From the NCBI GenBank assembly GCA_041609995.1, contig JBFIPU010000029.1, positions 1 through 27,072 on the forward strand: DNA of 27,072 nt. The letters run 5' to 3'. A model generated the notes under the pieces. The model had not been told where the DNA came from. It saw only the letters and a list, made by a program, of their open reading frames with translations, and did no database searches. A program made the position numbers and the translations under genes. Within the stretch, counting starts at the first letter, position 1, and each line of letters starts with the position of its first letter. Below, piece by piece: positions 6,337 to 14,500 of this stretch. The DNA is from JABDOU01 sp041609995. Its GTDB lineage: Bacteria; Actinomycetota; Acidimicrobiia; Spongiisociales; SHLN01.

Positions 6337-9300
6337 TCAGTCGGCTGCGATGTTGCCGGCCGCCAGCAACATCAGCTCGGGATGAACTCGTTCCATCTCG
6401 CCGAGAAAGCGCTCGCATGCTTCCGGAACCGCCTCGTGGTCTTCCGCCCGGGCCAATGAGACAACCGTTTGGCTGGCCTCATGCGCCGCCACGGCTCCCA
6501 GCGTTCCCAATTCACCTTTCAGGCGATGCGCCACCTTGGCGATGTTGGACATGTCGCCGGCGGCGAGGGCCTCTTTGAGGTCTTCGAGCTGAGGCGGGTA
6601 CTCATCGAGGAAGATCTGGGCGACCTCGGGCAGGAGGTCCGGTATCCCCCCCAGCCTGCTCAATGCGACCTCGACGTCGATCGCCCGCTCCTCGAGCGGT
6701 TTCCACTTCAGCTCGACTGACTTTCCGGCGGCTGCTGCGAAGTTGACCAGTTGTTCGATGGTTGCGAACAACTCCTCGGCCTGGAATGGCTTGGAGACGT
6801 AGGCGTCCATTCCGGCCTCCAGGCACCGCTCCCGGTCGCCCTTCATGGCGTGGGCCGTGAGCGCGATGATAGGAATGTGTTCGCCTGTCAGCTTTTCGGC
6901 CTCCCGAATCGTCTGCGCCGCCTCCAGGCCGTCCATGACCGGCATCTGGACATCCATCAAGATCACGTCATACGAGTCTTTGTCCATCGCCTGAACAGCC
7001 TGCAGCCCGTTCTCCACCGAGGTGACCGAATGGCCGCGCTTCTCCAACAAGCGCATTGCGAGCCGGCGGTTGGTTGGGCTGTCGTCGGCTAGGAGAACAT
7101 TGACATTGTGGCGGCGTTCGCGAATCCAATGTTTGGTCACCAGCTCGTCGGATCCGGCCATCACGGCCCGAATGGTCTCCAGCAGCTCTCCCGGCTCAAA
7201 CGGCTTGGTCAGGTAGGCGGCCGCGCCGGCTGCCCGAAGGCGGCTGGCGTCACCCCGATGTCCGGACCCGGCGATGACCACAGGCTGGATTCCGGCGAAT
7301 GGCTCCTGGTCGAGCATTCGTTTGAGGAAGCCGATCGGCTCTGTCTGCTGGTCGATGACGGCCACCGACGGGCTCCGGCCGACCGAGGCAGCTTGTTCCA
7401 GGACGAGCGTCGCTTCGGCGAGGTCGCCGGCGAGGACCGGGTGCATCTTGGCCTGGCGCAGCATCTCGGCCAGGCTGCGCTTGATGCTGCTCGAGTCGGC
7501 GATGACGAGGACGGTCTGGTGCTCGGGCGAGCCCCCGACCGGTGTCAAGAGGCTGTCGTCGAAGACCTCGAGCGGCATGGTGAACGTGAAGGTGCTACCT
7601 TCTCCCACTGTGCTGGTGACGGTCAGATTGCCTCCCATCGCCACCGCGATGTCGCGGGAGATGGACAATCCGAGGCCGGTCCCCCCGTATCGGCGTGTCA
7701 TCGAGCCGTCGGCCTGAGAGAACGCGTCGAATATACGTTCGAGCTTGTCCGGCCCGATCCCGATGCCCGTGTCAGAGACGTCGAACTGCAACATTGCTTG
7801 ATCGTCCGGATCAACGGACACCGACACGGTCACAGAACCGATGTGGGAGAACTTGATGGCGTTGCCCACCAGGTTCACGAGGATCTGGCGCAGGCGGCCC
7901 GGATCACCGATGACGCCGTCGGGCACGCCCTCGTTCAGGTGGAAGCTCAAGTCCAGGCCCTTTTCGGCCGCCTTGACCGCCAGAGTCCGCACCGTGTCCT
8001 CCACCACGTCGCTGAGGCTGAAGCCGGTGCGCTCGAACTCCAGATGCCCGGCCTCGATCTTCGAGACGTCGAGCACGTCGTTGATCAACTCGAGCAACGC
8101 GTCGACCGACGACTTGATCGTGCCGAGGTACTCGCGTTGTTCGGCGGTCAGCTCGGTGGCGAGGCTCAGTTCGGTCATGCCGACGATGGCGTTCATGGGG
8201 GTACGGATTTCGTGGCTCATGTTGGCGAGGAACTGGGATTTCACCCGGGTGGCGGCCTCCGCTGCGTCCCGGGCCTCCTTGAGGGCGGCCTCGAACTCCT
8301 TGCGCTCGGAGATGTCGCGAGAAGCAGACTGGATCTCCATCTTGCCGGTCAGGGGGTCGACCATCCGGCGGGAAGTGGATTCGAACCACGTGTAGCTCCC
8401 GCTCTGCCGCTGGCATCGGTACGAGATCGTCACGACCTCGGGCGTGTCGAGTAGCGCCTCGATTTCGGCTCTGACGGCTGCAAGGTCGTCAGGGTGGACC
8501 AGGTCGTAGAGGCTGCGGCCTGCCAGTTCGTCGGTTGTGTACCCGAGCATCGGCAGCGCAGCCGGTGAGGCATACAGGTAGGTGCCGTCGATGCTGTGAC
8601 GTGAGATGAGGTCGGTGGAGTTCTCAGCCAGCAGTCGGAAGCTGGCCTCGCTCTCGCGCAGGATCCGCTCTGCGTGGCGTCGGGCGGTGATATCACGCCC
8701 GTTGATCAACCAGCCCCGGATGACGGGGTCGTCGAGGAGGTTGGTCGCAGCTACCTCGATGTGACGCCATGTTCCGTCCGAATGGCGGAGCCGGTGCTCG
8801 ACCGTTCCGCTGGAGTCGCCCGGCTCGACCTCCTCGATGGCCGTTCGTACGTCAAGGAGGTCGTCCTCGTGGATCAGATCATGGATCCGGGTCCCCACGA
8901 GGTCGTCAGGTGCATACCCGAGCACCTCGGCCACCGACGGAGCGATGAAGTTGATTACGCCTTCGGCGTCGACGGTGTAGATCAAATCGGATACCCGCTC
9001 GATCAGCACGCGGAACCGCTCCTGGCTCTCGGCCAGCTCGGTTTCGATGCGCATGCGATCCGTCAAGTCGGTTGCGACGCCGATGATGCTCTCCGGTTTC
9101 TCGTCGAATTCACCGAACGGATTGAAGCTCGTCGCGAACGTGTAACCCTCTATGTCGAGCAGATCGCTCGCCCATTCTCCTTCCAGGGCGGCACGGATCT
9201 GGTCGAGCATCGCCCGGCTGTTGGAGAAGAGATCGAAAGCTGAGCGGCCCACGGCCTCCTCTGCATCGATGCCCAAGACCTTCAGCCCGGTGCCGCTTGC

Positions 9301-10971
9301 CAGAGTGACGACGCCTCCGCTGTTGATCATCATCACACTGATCGGGACCCCTGCCAGGACCGCCCGCAGGCGGGCATCGGCCTCCCGTAGCTCTGCTTCG
9401 ATGGCGGCTCGCTCGCGTTCGGCTTTCTGGGCACTGATCAAGTTGGCGCTGGTGGTCCTGAACGGGAGCAGGGCGTCGGGGTCGTCGATCAGCGCTTCGG
9501 CCGGCTGATTCACCAGGACCAGAGCCCCGACGGTGGTATCGCCCACCTCGATGGGAACTGCGAAGAGATTGCGACAATCCAGGTCGGCTGCGGCTTCCCC
9601 ATCGAGGTACACACTGGGCACGTTCTCGTCGACCAGTTGGCCGAGCGCCTCCGACAGGCCTTCTCTGTCCGGCCGCTTGGAGCCTTCTGACTCGGTGAGC
9701 CGCCGGGCCTGTACACGGCGGTATCGCGGGCCGGAGGAGGCGGGTTCGCCAAATCCGAATTCGACAAGGTAGGCATGATCGGCGTCGGTGTGCACGAGCA
9801 GCGACTGCAGAATGGCCCGCCACACGTCTTCGGCGTCGGAACCGGCGATGTACTTGGCCTGGGCGTCGGCCAGGGCGGTCATCAACGCCCCGCTCTTACC
9901 CAGCTCTGCCTGGGTGTTCTTGAGGAGCGAGATGTCGTCGATGGTCACGATCACGGTGGAGAGGTCCATGGCCGCCTCTCCACCCGACGCAGACCAATGC
10001 AGCATGGCGCTGAACGGCGTGCCATCGACGCGACGGCCGCTCACCTCGGTCGACACGTGCGCCCGCCTCTCCCAAACCGCCATCAACTGGTCCACAAAGG
10101 CCGGGAGCGTCTCGGGCCCGATCGTTTCCGGGCGTAGATGGCCGAGCATTTGGTCCCGGTCTTCGACGCCGATCAAGGCCAAGCCCGCCGGATTGACGTC
10201 GACCACCTCGATCATCCCGATCGCTTCGGCGAGCAGGTCCGGGCTGTTTTCCAGGTGGGCACGCAAATCCTTCACCCCGGCGGCCCTGAGCCCCTCGGTC
10301 CACTGCTGCACGCGGCTGAAGTCCTCTCGCCAGATCGAAATGGGAGCGCTGTTGATGACGTCTCGATACAGGTTGCCGCTGAGCCGCGCCGCCCGGGTGA
10401 CCTTGCCGACCAACAGTGCTCCCAGGGTGAACATGGCCGCCTGCATGGCGATCCCAACTGCCTGGTCCTGGTGGTCAGCTAGCCCGTGTTCGTTGATGTG
10501 GATGGCGAGTGACAGCGCCTGGGCCAGCCAGATGCCACCCACGAGGCCGAGAAACCCCAAGCGCCGCCGCCCGCTGGCAAACATCCACGCCAGGCCGGCC
10601 ACGGTTGCCGCCGCCAGCGGTATCGCCACGCTGGAGGTACCGCCATAGGTGACGAGCCACGCGACCGATACGATCATCATTCCGGACAACACCAGCGTGT
10701 CGTACTGGCGATTCTTCATCTGCCACCACCCGACGACCGCATGTGTGGTCATCATCAGTCCGAAGGTCAGCCAGACGAGATCGTTGTCATAGGCCGCCAC
10801 GCCAAAGGCAGCGGCTGCGGCTGCGACAGACATGAGTGCCGCAACCTTCACGAAGGCGGCCACGACCCCATCCAATTGGTCTGGCGAATCGAGGGCGTCT
10901 CGTCCGCCAGATACTTCAAGATCCACGGCATTTAATCGACGCTCCGTCGCCCGTACTTGAGGACTAGTCAC
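6337..10971 (-). CDS. Membrane-bound hybrid sensor histidine kinase with PAS/GAF sensors, two receivers and an Hpt domain
   Basis: The 1544-residue kinase reads in order: six predicted membrane helices (about 34-192); a PAS-like domain (about 196-345); a GAF domain (about 365-520); three PAS domains (about 535-650, 660-775, 785-900); HisKA with phospho-acceptor H920 in SHEIRTPMN; HATPase (about 965-1135); receiver 1; receiver 2; and C-terminal Hpt with H1482 in AHRLKG. Receiver 2 is canonical (LLADDSPTN, D1340 in LMDVQMPVMDG, SKPF). Receiver 1 keeps D1207 and K1256, but the first residue of its acidic pair is alanine (VLVIADSSS). This gives a full His-Asp-His relay inside one chain, as in BarA/EvgS. 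A cognate response regulator is not in the window. The GTG start lies 19 bases after the pncB stop, so it is probably co-transcribed with the NAD salvage genes. The sensed signal is unknown; several PAS domains and a GAF suggest more than one input. Confidence 0.93.
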   Translation of the reverse strand: MTSPQVRATERRLNAVDLEVSGGRDALDSPDQLDGVVAAFVKVAALMSVAAAAAAFGVAAYDNDLVWLTFGLMMTTHAVVGWWQMKNRQYDTLVLSGMMIVSVAWLVTYGGTSSVAIPLAAATVAGLAWMFASGRRRLGFLGLVGGIWLAQALSLAIHINEHGLADHQDQAVGIAMQAAMFTLGALLVGKVTRAARLSGNLYRDVINSAPISIWREDFSRVQQWTEGLRAAGVKDLRAHLENSPDLLAEAIGMIEVVDVNPAGLALIGVEDRDQMLGHLRPETIGPETLPAFVDQLMAVWERRAHVSTEVSGRRVDGTPFSAMLHWSASGGEAAMDLSTVIVTIDDISLLKNTQAELGKSGALMTALADAQAKYIAGSDAEDVWRAILQSLLVHTDADHAYLVEFGFGEPASSGPRYRRVQARRLTESEGSKRPDREGLSEALGQLVDENVPSVYLDGEAAADLDCRNLFAVPIEVGDTTVGALVLVNQPAEALIDDPDALLPFRTTSANLISAQKAERERAAIEAELREADARLRAVLAGVPISVMMINSGGVVTLASGTGLKVLGIDAEEAVGRSAFDLFSNSRAMLDQIRAALEGEWASDLLDIEGYTFATSFNPFGEFDEKPESIIGVATDLTDRMRIETELAESQERFRVLIERVSDLIYTVDAEGVINFIAPSVAEVLGYAPDDLVGTRIHDLIHEDDLLDVRTAIEEVEPGDSSGTVEHRLRHSDGTWRHIEVAATNLLDDPVIRGWLINGRDITARRHAERILRESEASFRLLAENSTDLISRHSIDGTYLYASPAALPMLGYTTDELAGRSLYDLVHPDDLAAVRAEIEALLDTPEVVTISYRCQRQSGSYTWFESTSRRMVDPLTGKMEIQSASRDISERKEFEAALKEARDAAEAATRVKSQFLANMSHEIRTPMNAIVGMTELSLATELTAEQREYLGTIKSSVDALLELINDVLDVSKIEAGHLEFERTGFSLSDVVEDTVRTLAVKAAEKGLDLSFHLNEGVPDGVIGDPGRLRQILVNLVGNAIKFSHIGSVTVSVSVDPDDQAMLQFDVSDTGIGIGPDKLERIFDAFSQADGSMTRRYGGTGLGLSISRDIAVAMGGNLTVTSTVGEGSTFTFTMPLEVFDDSLLTPVGGSPEHQTVLVIADSSSIKRSLAEMLRQAKMHPVLAGDLAEATLVLEQAASVGRSPSVAVIDQQTEPIGFLKRMLDQEPFAGIQPVVIAGSGHRGDASRLRAAGAAAYLTKPFEPGELLETIRAVMAGSDELVTKHWIRERRHNVNVLLADDSPTNRRLAMRLLEKRGHSVTSVENGLQAVQAMDKDSYDVILMDVQMPVMDGLEAAQTIREAEKLTGEHIPIIALTAHAMKGDRERCLEAGMDAYVSKPFQAEELFATIEQLVNFAAAAGKSVELKWKPLEERAIDVEVALSRLGGIPDLLPEVAQIFLDEYPPQLEDLKEALAAGDMSNIAKVAHRLKGELGTLGAVAAHEASQTVVSLARAEDHEAVPEACERFLGEMERVHPELMLLAAGNIAAD

Positions 10972-10990
10972 TCGGCCGGAGCCGTCCGGT

Positions 10991-12334
10991 TCAGGGCCGT
11001 TGAAGCGACGTCTGCAGCTCGGATGTGAGATCGGCCAGGCGGTTCGACAGCCTCACTTCGTAAGGGGGTTCATGGCCCACGAGCGAGCGAAGGCGAGAGG
11101 GGAGCGCGGCCACGGCTTTCGCCCTGCGCCGGCGCATGTTCTCCAACGGTTCCGGGTCCGTCCTTCGCTTTCCATCGCTCATCACCTCGCTCAGCAGCGG
11201 TCTCCCTTCGGGCACATGCTCGTCCGCATGAGTGAGGAGGTCGTGGTCGCCCATCCTCCACACCTGTTTGCGCGCCGGAATCGTCACCTTGCCGGTCGAC
11301 AATTTCATGACGGGTCCGGCCCCGGTGGCCACGAGCTTGTACACGACGCCGAGCGACGGAGCGTCGGCGGAGGTCCCCATCCGGGTTCCCACCCCGAACG
11401 CGTCGATGGGGCATCCGGCGGCCGCCATCTCGGCGATCCGGTGCTCATCGAGATCGCCCGACGCGAATATCTGGATATCCCGGTGTCCTGCCTGATCGAG
11501 GATCTGGCGAACGGCCACCGACAGGCGTGCCAGATCGCCTGAGTCGAGCCGAACGCCGCGAATGGCGACGCCCTCCTCCGCCAGCTCGGTCGCCACGCGA
11601 GCGGCGATCCGGGCCCCTTCCTCGGTGTCGTACGTGTCGATCAAGAGGACGGCGCTGTCAGGGAACAGTCGGCCAAACTGGCGGAACGCCTCGGCCTCGT
11701 CAGCGTACGACATCACGAACGAGTGGGCCATGGTGCCGCTCACGGGAATCCCATACATCTGGCCCGCGAGGGTCATGGACGTGGCCGCCGCGCCCCCGAT
11801 GAAGGCAGCCCTCGCTCCTTTCAGAGCTGCATCGGCGCCGTGATCCCGCCGGGCAGAGAAGTCGACGAACCGGCGGTCACCGGCGGCAATGGCCACCCGG
11901 GCGGCTTTCGAGGCGATCATGGTCTGGAACCCGATCGTGTTGAGGAGGAAGGTCTCCACCAGCTGGGCTTCGGGGAGGGGGGCCGTAACTCGGATGATGG
12001 GCTCGTTCTGGAACACCACCTCACCCTCGGCCACCGCCCATATATCACCGCTGAATCGCAGGTCACCCAGATAACGGAGAAAGTCCGGCCGGAATCTGTT
12101 GAGGGACGCCAGATACTCCAGAGAGCCGGAACCGAATCGAAACTCTTCGAGGGCTGACACGGCATCTTCCAAGCCAGCCGCCACCAGGAATCGCCGCTCC
12201 GGGGGCAGGTTTCTCACGAAGAGGTCGAAGGTGGCCGGGGCGAACGCCTCGGTGGCGTGGTAGGCCTGTGCCATGGTGAGTTCGTAGAAGTCGGTGACCA
12301 TGCTGACGGTGTCAGACGACACCCAAACGGTCAT
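10991..12334 (-). CDS. pncB: Nicotinate phosphoribosyltransferase
   Basis: The 447-residue enzyme converts nicotinate and PRPP, with ATP, to nicotinate mononucleotide in the Preiss-Handler NAD salvage pathway. Family features are the opening 'MVTDFYELTMAQAY', the FSARRDHG block (about 159-166), the GTMAHS motif with H204 (the histidine phosphorylated in this family), 'VLLIDTYDT' and the phosphoribosyl-binding VRLDSGDL (261-268). The length is usual for the shorter actinobacterial form. Its ATG overlaps the pncA stop (ATGA), so the two are translationally coupled, and its product pathway follows directly from PncA. Confidence 0.95.
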   Translation of the reverse strand: MTVWVSSDTVSMVTDFYELTMAQAYHATEAFAPATFDLFVRNLPPERRFLVAAGLEDAVSALEEFRFGSGSLEYLASLNRFRPDFLRYLGDLRFSGDIWAVAEGEVVFQNEPIIRVTAPLPEAQLVETFLLNTIGFQTMIASKAARVAIAAGDRRFVDFSARRDHGADAALKGARAAFIGGAAATSMTLAGQMYGIPVSGTMAHSFVMSYADEAEAFRQFGRLFPDSAVLLIDTYDTEEGARIAARVATELAEEGVAIRGVRLDSGDLARLSVAVRQILDQAGHRDIQIFASGDLDEHRIAEMAAAGCPIDAFGVGTRMGTSADAPSLGVVYKLVATGAGPVMKLSTGKVTIPARKQVWRMGDHDLLTHADEHVPEGRPLLSEVMSDGKRRTDPEPLENMRRRRAKAVAALPSRLRSLVGHEPPYEVRLSNRLADLTSELQTSLQRP

Positions 12335-12912
12335 CGAAGTTCGGCGCCGGCTTCGGCCATCTCGGCGATCGCTCGATCGCCGTCGCCTTGCTCGAGATCA
12401 ACGGCCCGGATGGTCGGCTTCAAAACGGTGACGGTGAATCCTCCGGCGGCGGCGTCGAGGACCGACTCCTTGACGCAGTAGTCGGTGGCCAGCCCGGTGA
12501 CGACCACCCGCTGGATTCCCTGCTCCCGCAACATCTCTGCCAGCCCGGTCGACGACTGCTCGCCGGTCTGGGGGTCTCGCACGGTGAAACCGGAATACCC
12601 GTCTTCGCCGCCCGTGCCCTTCTTCACCACCTCGCCGTCCACGACCAGGTCGGGGTGAAACTCCGCTCCCCAGGTCCCCGCCACGCAGTGGACGGGCCAG
12701 ATTCCACCGTCTTTGGCGAAATGCGGGGTCACTTCGGGGTGCCAATCCTGGGTGTAGGCGACCGTCGCGCCGGCCGCCCGGGCACGGGCGGCTTCGGCGT
12801 TGATGAGCGGAACGACATCTTCCCCTCCGGACACGTAGAGGCTGCCATCGGGGTCGGCGAAATCGTTCTGTACGTCGATCACCAGAAGGGCGGTGTGTCC
12901 GTCGTACTCCAT
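12331..12912 (-). CDS. pncA: Nicotinamidase (isochorismatase-family amidohydrolase)
   Basis: The 193-residue cytosolic hydrolase deamidates nicotinamide to nicotinate. The catalytic triad is visible: D13 in VIDVQNDF, K98 in VVKKGT, and C146 in GLATDYCVKES. Metal ligands typical of nicotinamidases are D56, H58 and H64 in 'TQDWHPEVTPHF', and 'WPVHCVAGTWGAEFHP' is a strong PncA signature. It is the first gene of the operon and overlaps pncB by four bases. A TAGGCT box six bases before the ATG and the lack of a Shine-Dalgarno site suggest leaderless initiation. All key residues are present, so it should be functional. Confidence 0.94.
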   Translation of the reverse strand: MEYDGHTALLVIDVQNDFADPDGSLYVSGGEDVVPLINAEAARARAAGATVAYTQDWHPEVTPHFAKDGGIWPVHCVAGTWGAEFHPDLVVDGEVVKKGTGGEDGYSGFTVRDPQTGEQSSTGLAEMLREQGIQRVVVTGLATDYCVKESVLDAAAGGFTVTVLKPTIRAVDLEQGDGDRAIAEMAEAGAELR

Positions 12913-12918
12913 GTCCCC

Positions 12919-12924
12919 AGCCTA
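12919..12924 (-). promoter_or_regulatory. -10-like box (TAGGCT) for the pncA-pncB-kinase operon, leaderless spacing
   Basis: On the minus strand TAGGCT is followed by ggggac and the pncA ATG. No NAD-responsive operator that I can recognise is visible beside it, and no -35 hexamer is clear. Confidence 0.5.
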
Positions 12925-12981
12925 TGCCAGTCGCATCGGCCGGGCTGGTCCAGTTGGCGCTACGAGTCGATTTGCTTGCTG

Positions 12982-13441
12982 TCAGAACGGCGAGTCGGTG
13001 GTGTCGTACGTGGATTTCTCGGACACGATGCGGCCATCGGCCACCACGAGCTCGGCCACGCCGTCGATCGAATAGGCGTCCCCGGTGGAAGGGTCGGACC
13101 CGCCCACGTGATCGTCACGGTCTTGCCGTCGTCGGCGACAACCGGAAGATCATTGACAAAGGCGACGTCTGGCTACGCAATCAGGTTCGTTACGCGATGG
13201 CGATGGCGCTCTTGTGGGCGAGTTCACCTGTGAAGTGCGGTTCACTGAAAGAGAGACCCTCATCTGCGTCGAGCGCCATCGTGGCATCGAGGTCGAGGTT
13301 CTTGGTTGCCTGCGACGAGGATTCGGCGACAGCCGACGTGTCATCAGCCGGATTTGAGCACCCTACCGCCGCCACAACCAACAGAGCGGCGATCCATCGC
13401 AGCTGCGTCCATCGTACGCGAGCCGGCCGGGCGTGGACCAT
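12982..13441 (-). pseudogene. Decayed SnoaL/NTF2-like lipoprotein gene
   Basis: The first frame, from ATG 13441, encodes a lipoprotein signal (LRWIAALLVVAAVGC, lipobox C28), then 'SFSEPHFTGELAHKSAI', and stops at 13190. Homologous-looking coding sequence continues in a second frame (VTNLIA, an in-frame TAG, PDVAFVNDLPVVADDGKT, ITWAGPTLPPG). It then moves to a third frame (DAYSIDGVAELVVADGRI, then a stop at 12984-12982). Joined, the pieces give a normal SnoaL/NTF2-like fold of about 120 residues after the signal peptide. Two frame changes and one nonsense codon imply a true pseudogene rather than a single read error. The family includes ligand-binding and hydroxylase/cyclase-like proteins; the original role is unknown. 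It begins three bases after the ybaK-like stop and probably once shared its transcript. Confidence 0.72.
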
Positions 13442-13444
13442 GGA

Positions 13445-13912
13445 TCAGGATTGCAGAGGCTTGGTGACGTCGGCCACCTCTGCTGACAACGTCCCGACGA
13501 CATCGGTTATCTGGGCGTTGACGGACACTCCGTGGTCTCCCCCGCCCAGCGAGACCTCGCCGTGGATCGAGGCGTCGACGATGACCGGCCAGGTCGAGCT
13601 CGCACCGAAGGGGGTGATCGTTCCCCGTCGGTAGCCGGTCGCCGCGAACGCCTCCTCGGCATCGGGAAGCGAGATCCGCCTGACCGCCAGGTGGTTGCGA
13701 AGCTTGGCCCAGTCGATCTCCCGATCGCCCGGGACCAGCACGAACAGGTAATCGTCATCGCCTCGCCGAACCACGATGGTCTTGATGAGAGCGGACACGG
13801 CTACGCCGCGCATCGCGGCCGCCTCCTCGACGGAGTGTGCCCGACCGGTGCGGACCACGGTGTGAGGAATCCCGAGTTCCGCCAGGGCGAGTAGTGCCTT
13901 GTTGTCTCCCAC
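13445..13912 (-). CDS. YbaK/ProX-type aminoacyl-tRNA deacylase domain protein
   Basis: The 155-residue protein is a free-standing tRNA-editing domain. Family landmarks are 'IPHTVVRTGRAHSVEEAAAM', 'VSALIKTIVVRRGDDDYLFVLVPGDREID' with the conserved lysine in LIKTIVV, and 'ATGYRRGTITPFG', which matches the G-x3-G-x-[IV]-x-P-F-G pattern. Members hydrolyse mischarged tRNAs such as Cys- or Ala-tRNA(Pro); which substrate applies here is not clear. The GTG start at 13912 is preceded by TAGCCT at six bases and no ribosome site, suggesting leaderless translation. Confidence 0.87.
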   Translation of the reverse strand: MGDNKALLALAELGIPHTVVRTGRAHSVEEAAAMRGVAVSALIKTIVVRRGDDDYLFVLVPGDREIDWAKLRNHLAVRRISLPDAEEAFAATGYRRGTITPFGASSTWPVIVDASIHGEVSLGGGDHGVSVNAQITDVVGTLSAEVADVTKPLQS

Positions 13913-13918
13913 CCCGAG

Positions 13919-13924
13919 AGGCTA
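13919..13924 (-). promoter_or_regulatory. -10-like box (TAGCCT) for the YbaK-type gene, leaderless spacing
   Basis: On the minus strand TAGCCT is followed by ctcggg and the GTG start. The box does not look like a Shine-Dalgarno sequence, so this is one of the clearer cases of the leaderless pattern. Confidence 0.5.
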
Positions 13925-13941
13925 GGTGGAATCGGGCACCC

Positions 13942-14393
13942 TCACCGCACGACCAGCACCGGAACATCGACGAGGTGGAGCACCCGGTGCGACACGCTGC
14001 CGAGAAACAGTCCGGGAATCTGGCTGAGGCCCCGGCTGCCCATCACGACGAGATCGACGTCGTTCTTGCGCACGAAGTCGGCGATGGTGCCGGCGGCGTG
14101 ACCGGGCCGCACCTGGATCTCGATCTCGGGAGCGCCTATTGATCGCGCCTGCTCGGCCGCCGCTGTGACGAGCTGTTCGCCGATGGCGGAGACGATGTCG
14201 GCCTGGGTGGCGCGGATGTGTTCCAGGCGTTCGAGCTCGGCGAGCTCGGCGTGCACGTCGGTGTACGGCGGTTATGTGAGACGTGGAGGATCGTCAGTTT
14301 GGCGCTGTCCCTCTGGGCCAAACCGGCGGCCATGTCCACCGCTCGGCGGGCCGTGTCGCTTCCATCGATGGGGATGAGGATGTGCTTGAACAT
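13942..14393 (-). pseudogene. Universal stress protein (UspA family) gene with a single frameshift
   Basis: The N-terminal part, from ATG 14393, reads MFKHILIPIDGSDTARRAVD and continues to LTILHVSHN. The remainder lies in another frame, PPYTDVHAELAELE onward, and ends with VPVLVVR. The C-terminal half has the nucleotide-binding pattern G-x2-G-x9-G-S in GSRGLSQIPGLFLGS. The break falls at about 14268-14273, where adding one C to a CC pair restores a normal Usp of about 150 residues. It may be a real inactivating deletion or a sequencing/assembly error; everything else in the gene looks intact. Intact members bind ATP or AMP-type ligands and respond to starvation and redox stress. It diverges from the ferredoxin-cyclase gene. 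Confidence 0.8.
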
Positions 14394-14400
14394 CACCGGA

Positions 14401-14430
14401 AGCGTATTGGCTTTCCAAGTGGGCTGTCTA
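14401..14430 (-). promoter_or_regulatory. Promoter of the universal stress gene (TAGACA, 18 bp, TACGCT), leaderless
   Basis: On the minus strand TAGACA (14430-14425) is spaced 18 bases from TACGCT (14406-14401). The -10 box lies seven bases before the ATG. The -35 matches five of six consensus positions, making this one of the two best-supported promoters in the window. Confidence 0.6.
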
Positions 14431-14480
14431 CGGCCGTTCGTCATTGGTCCCGTGGCCCGGCGGTCCGGGCATCGGGCGTG

Positions 14481-14486
14481 TAGCTT
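14481..14486 (+). promoter_or_regulatory. Possible -10 box (TAGCTT) for the ferredoxin-cyclase-Rieske gene
   Basis: TAGCTT lies 14 bases before the ATG at 14501. That would give a leader of only eight or nine bases, overlapping the GGGAG ribosome site. It is back to back with the stress-gene promoter, 75 bases away. No -35 hexamer is clear. Confidence 0.35.
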
Positions 14487-14500
14487 GAGTGGGAGCCCGC

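Noticed and set aside
7108..8454. Plus-strand open frame (448 codons) inside the histidine kinase
   Set aside because: It is antisense to the receiver, ATPase and HisKA domains, which are clearly coding. Its composition is typical of a shadow frame.
12388..13233. 281-codon plus-strand frame opposite pncA
   Set aside because: It is antisense to the complete nicotinamidase and to the SnoaL-like remnant.
14489..14500. GTG start for the ferredoxin-cyclase-Rieske gene
   Set aside because: It would add only four residues and destroys the spacing of the GGGAG ribosome site that fits the ATG at 14501.
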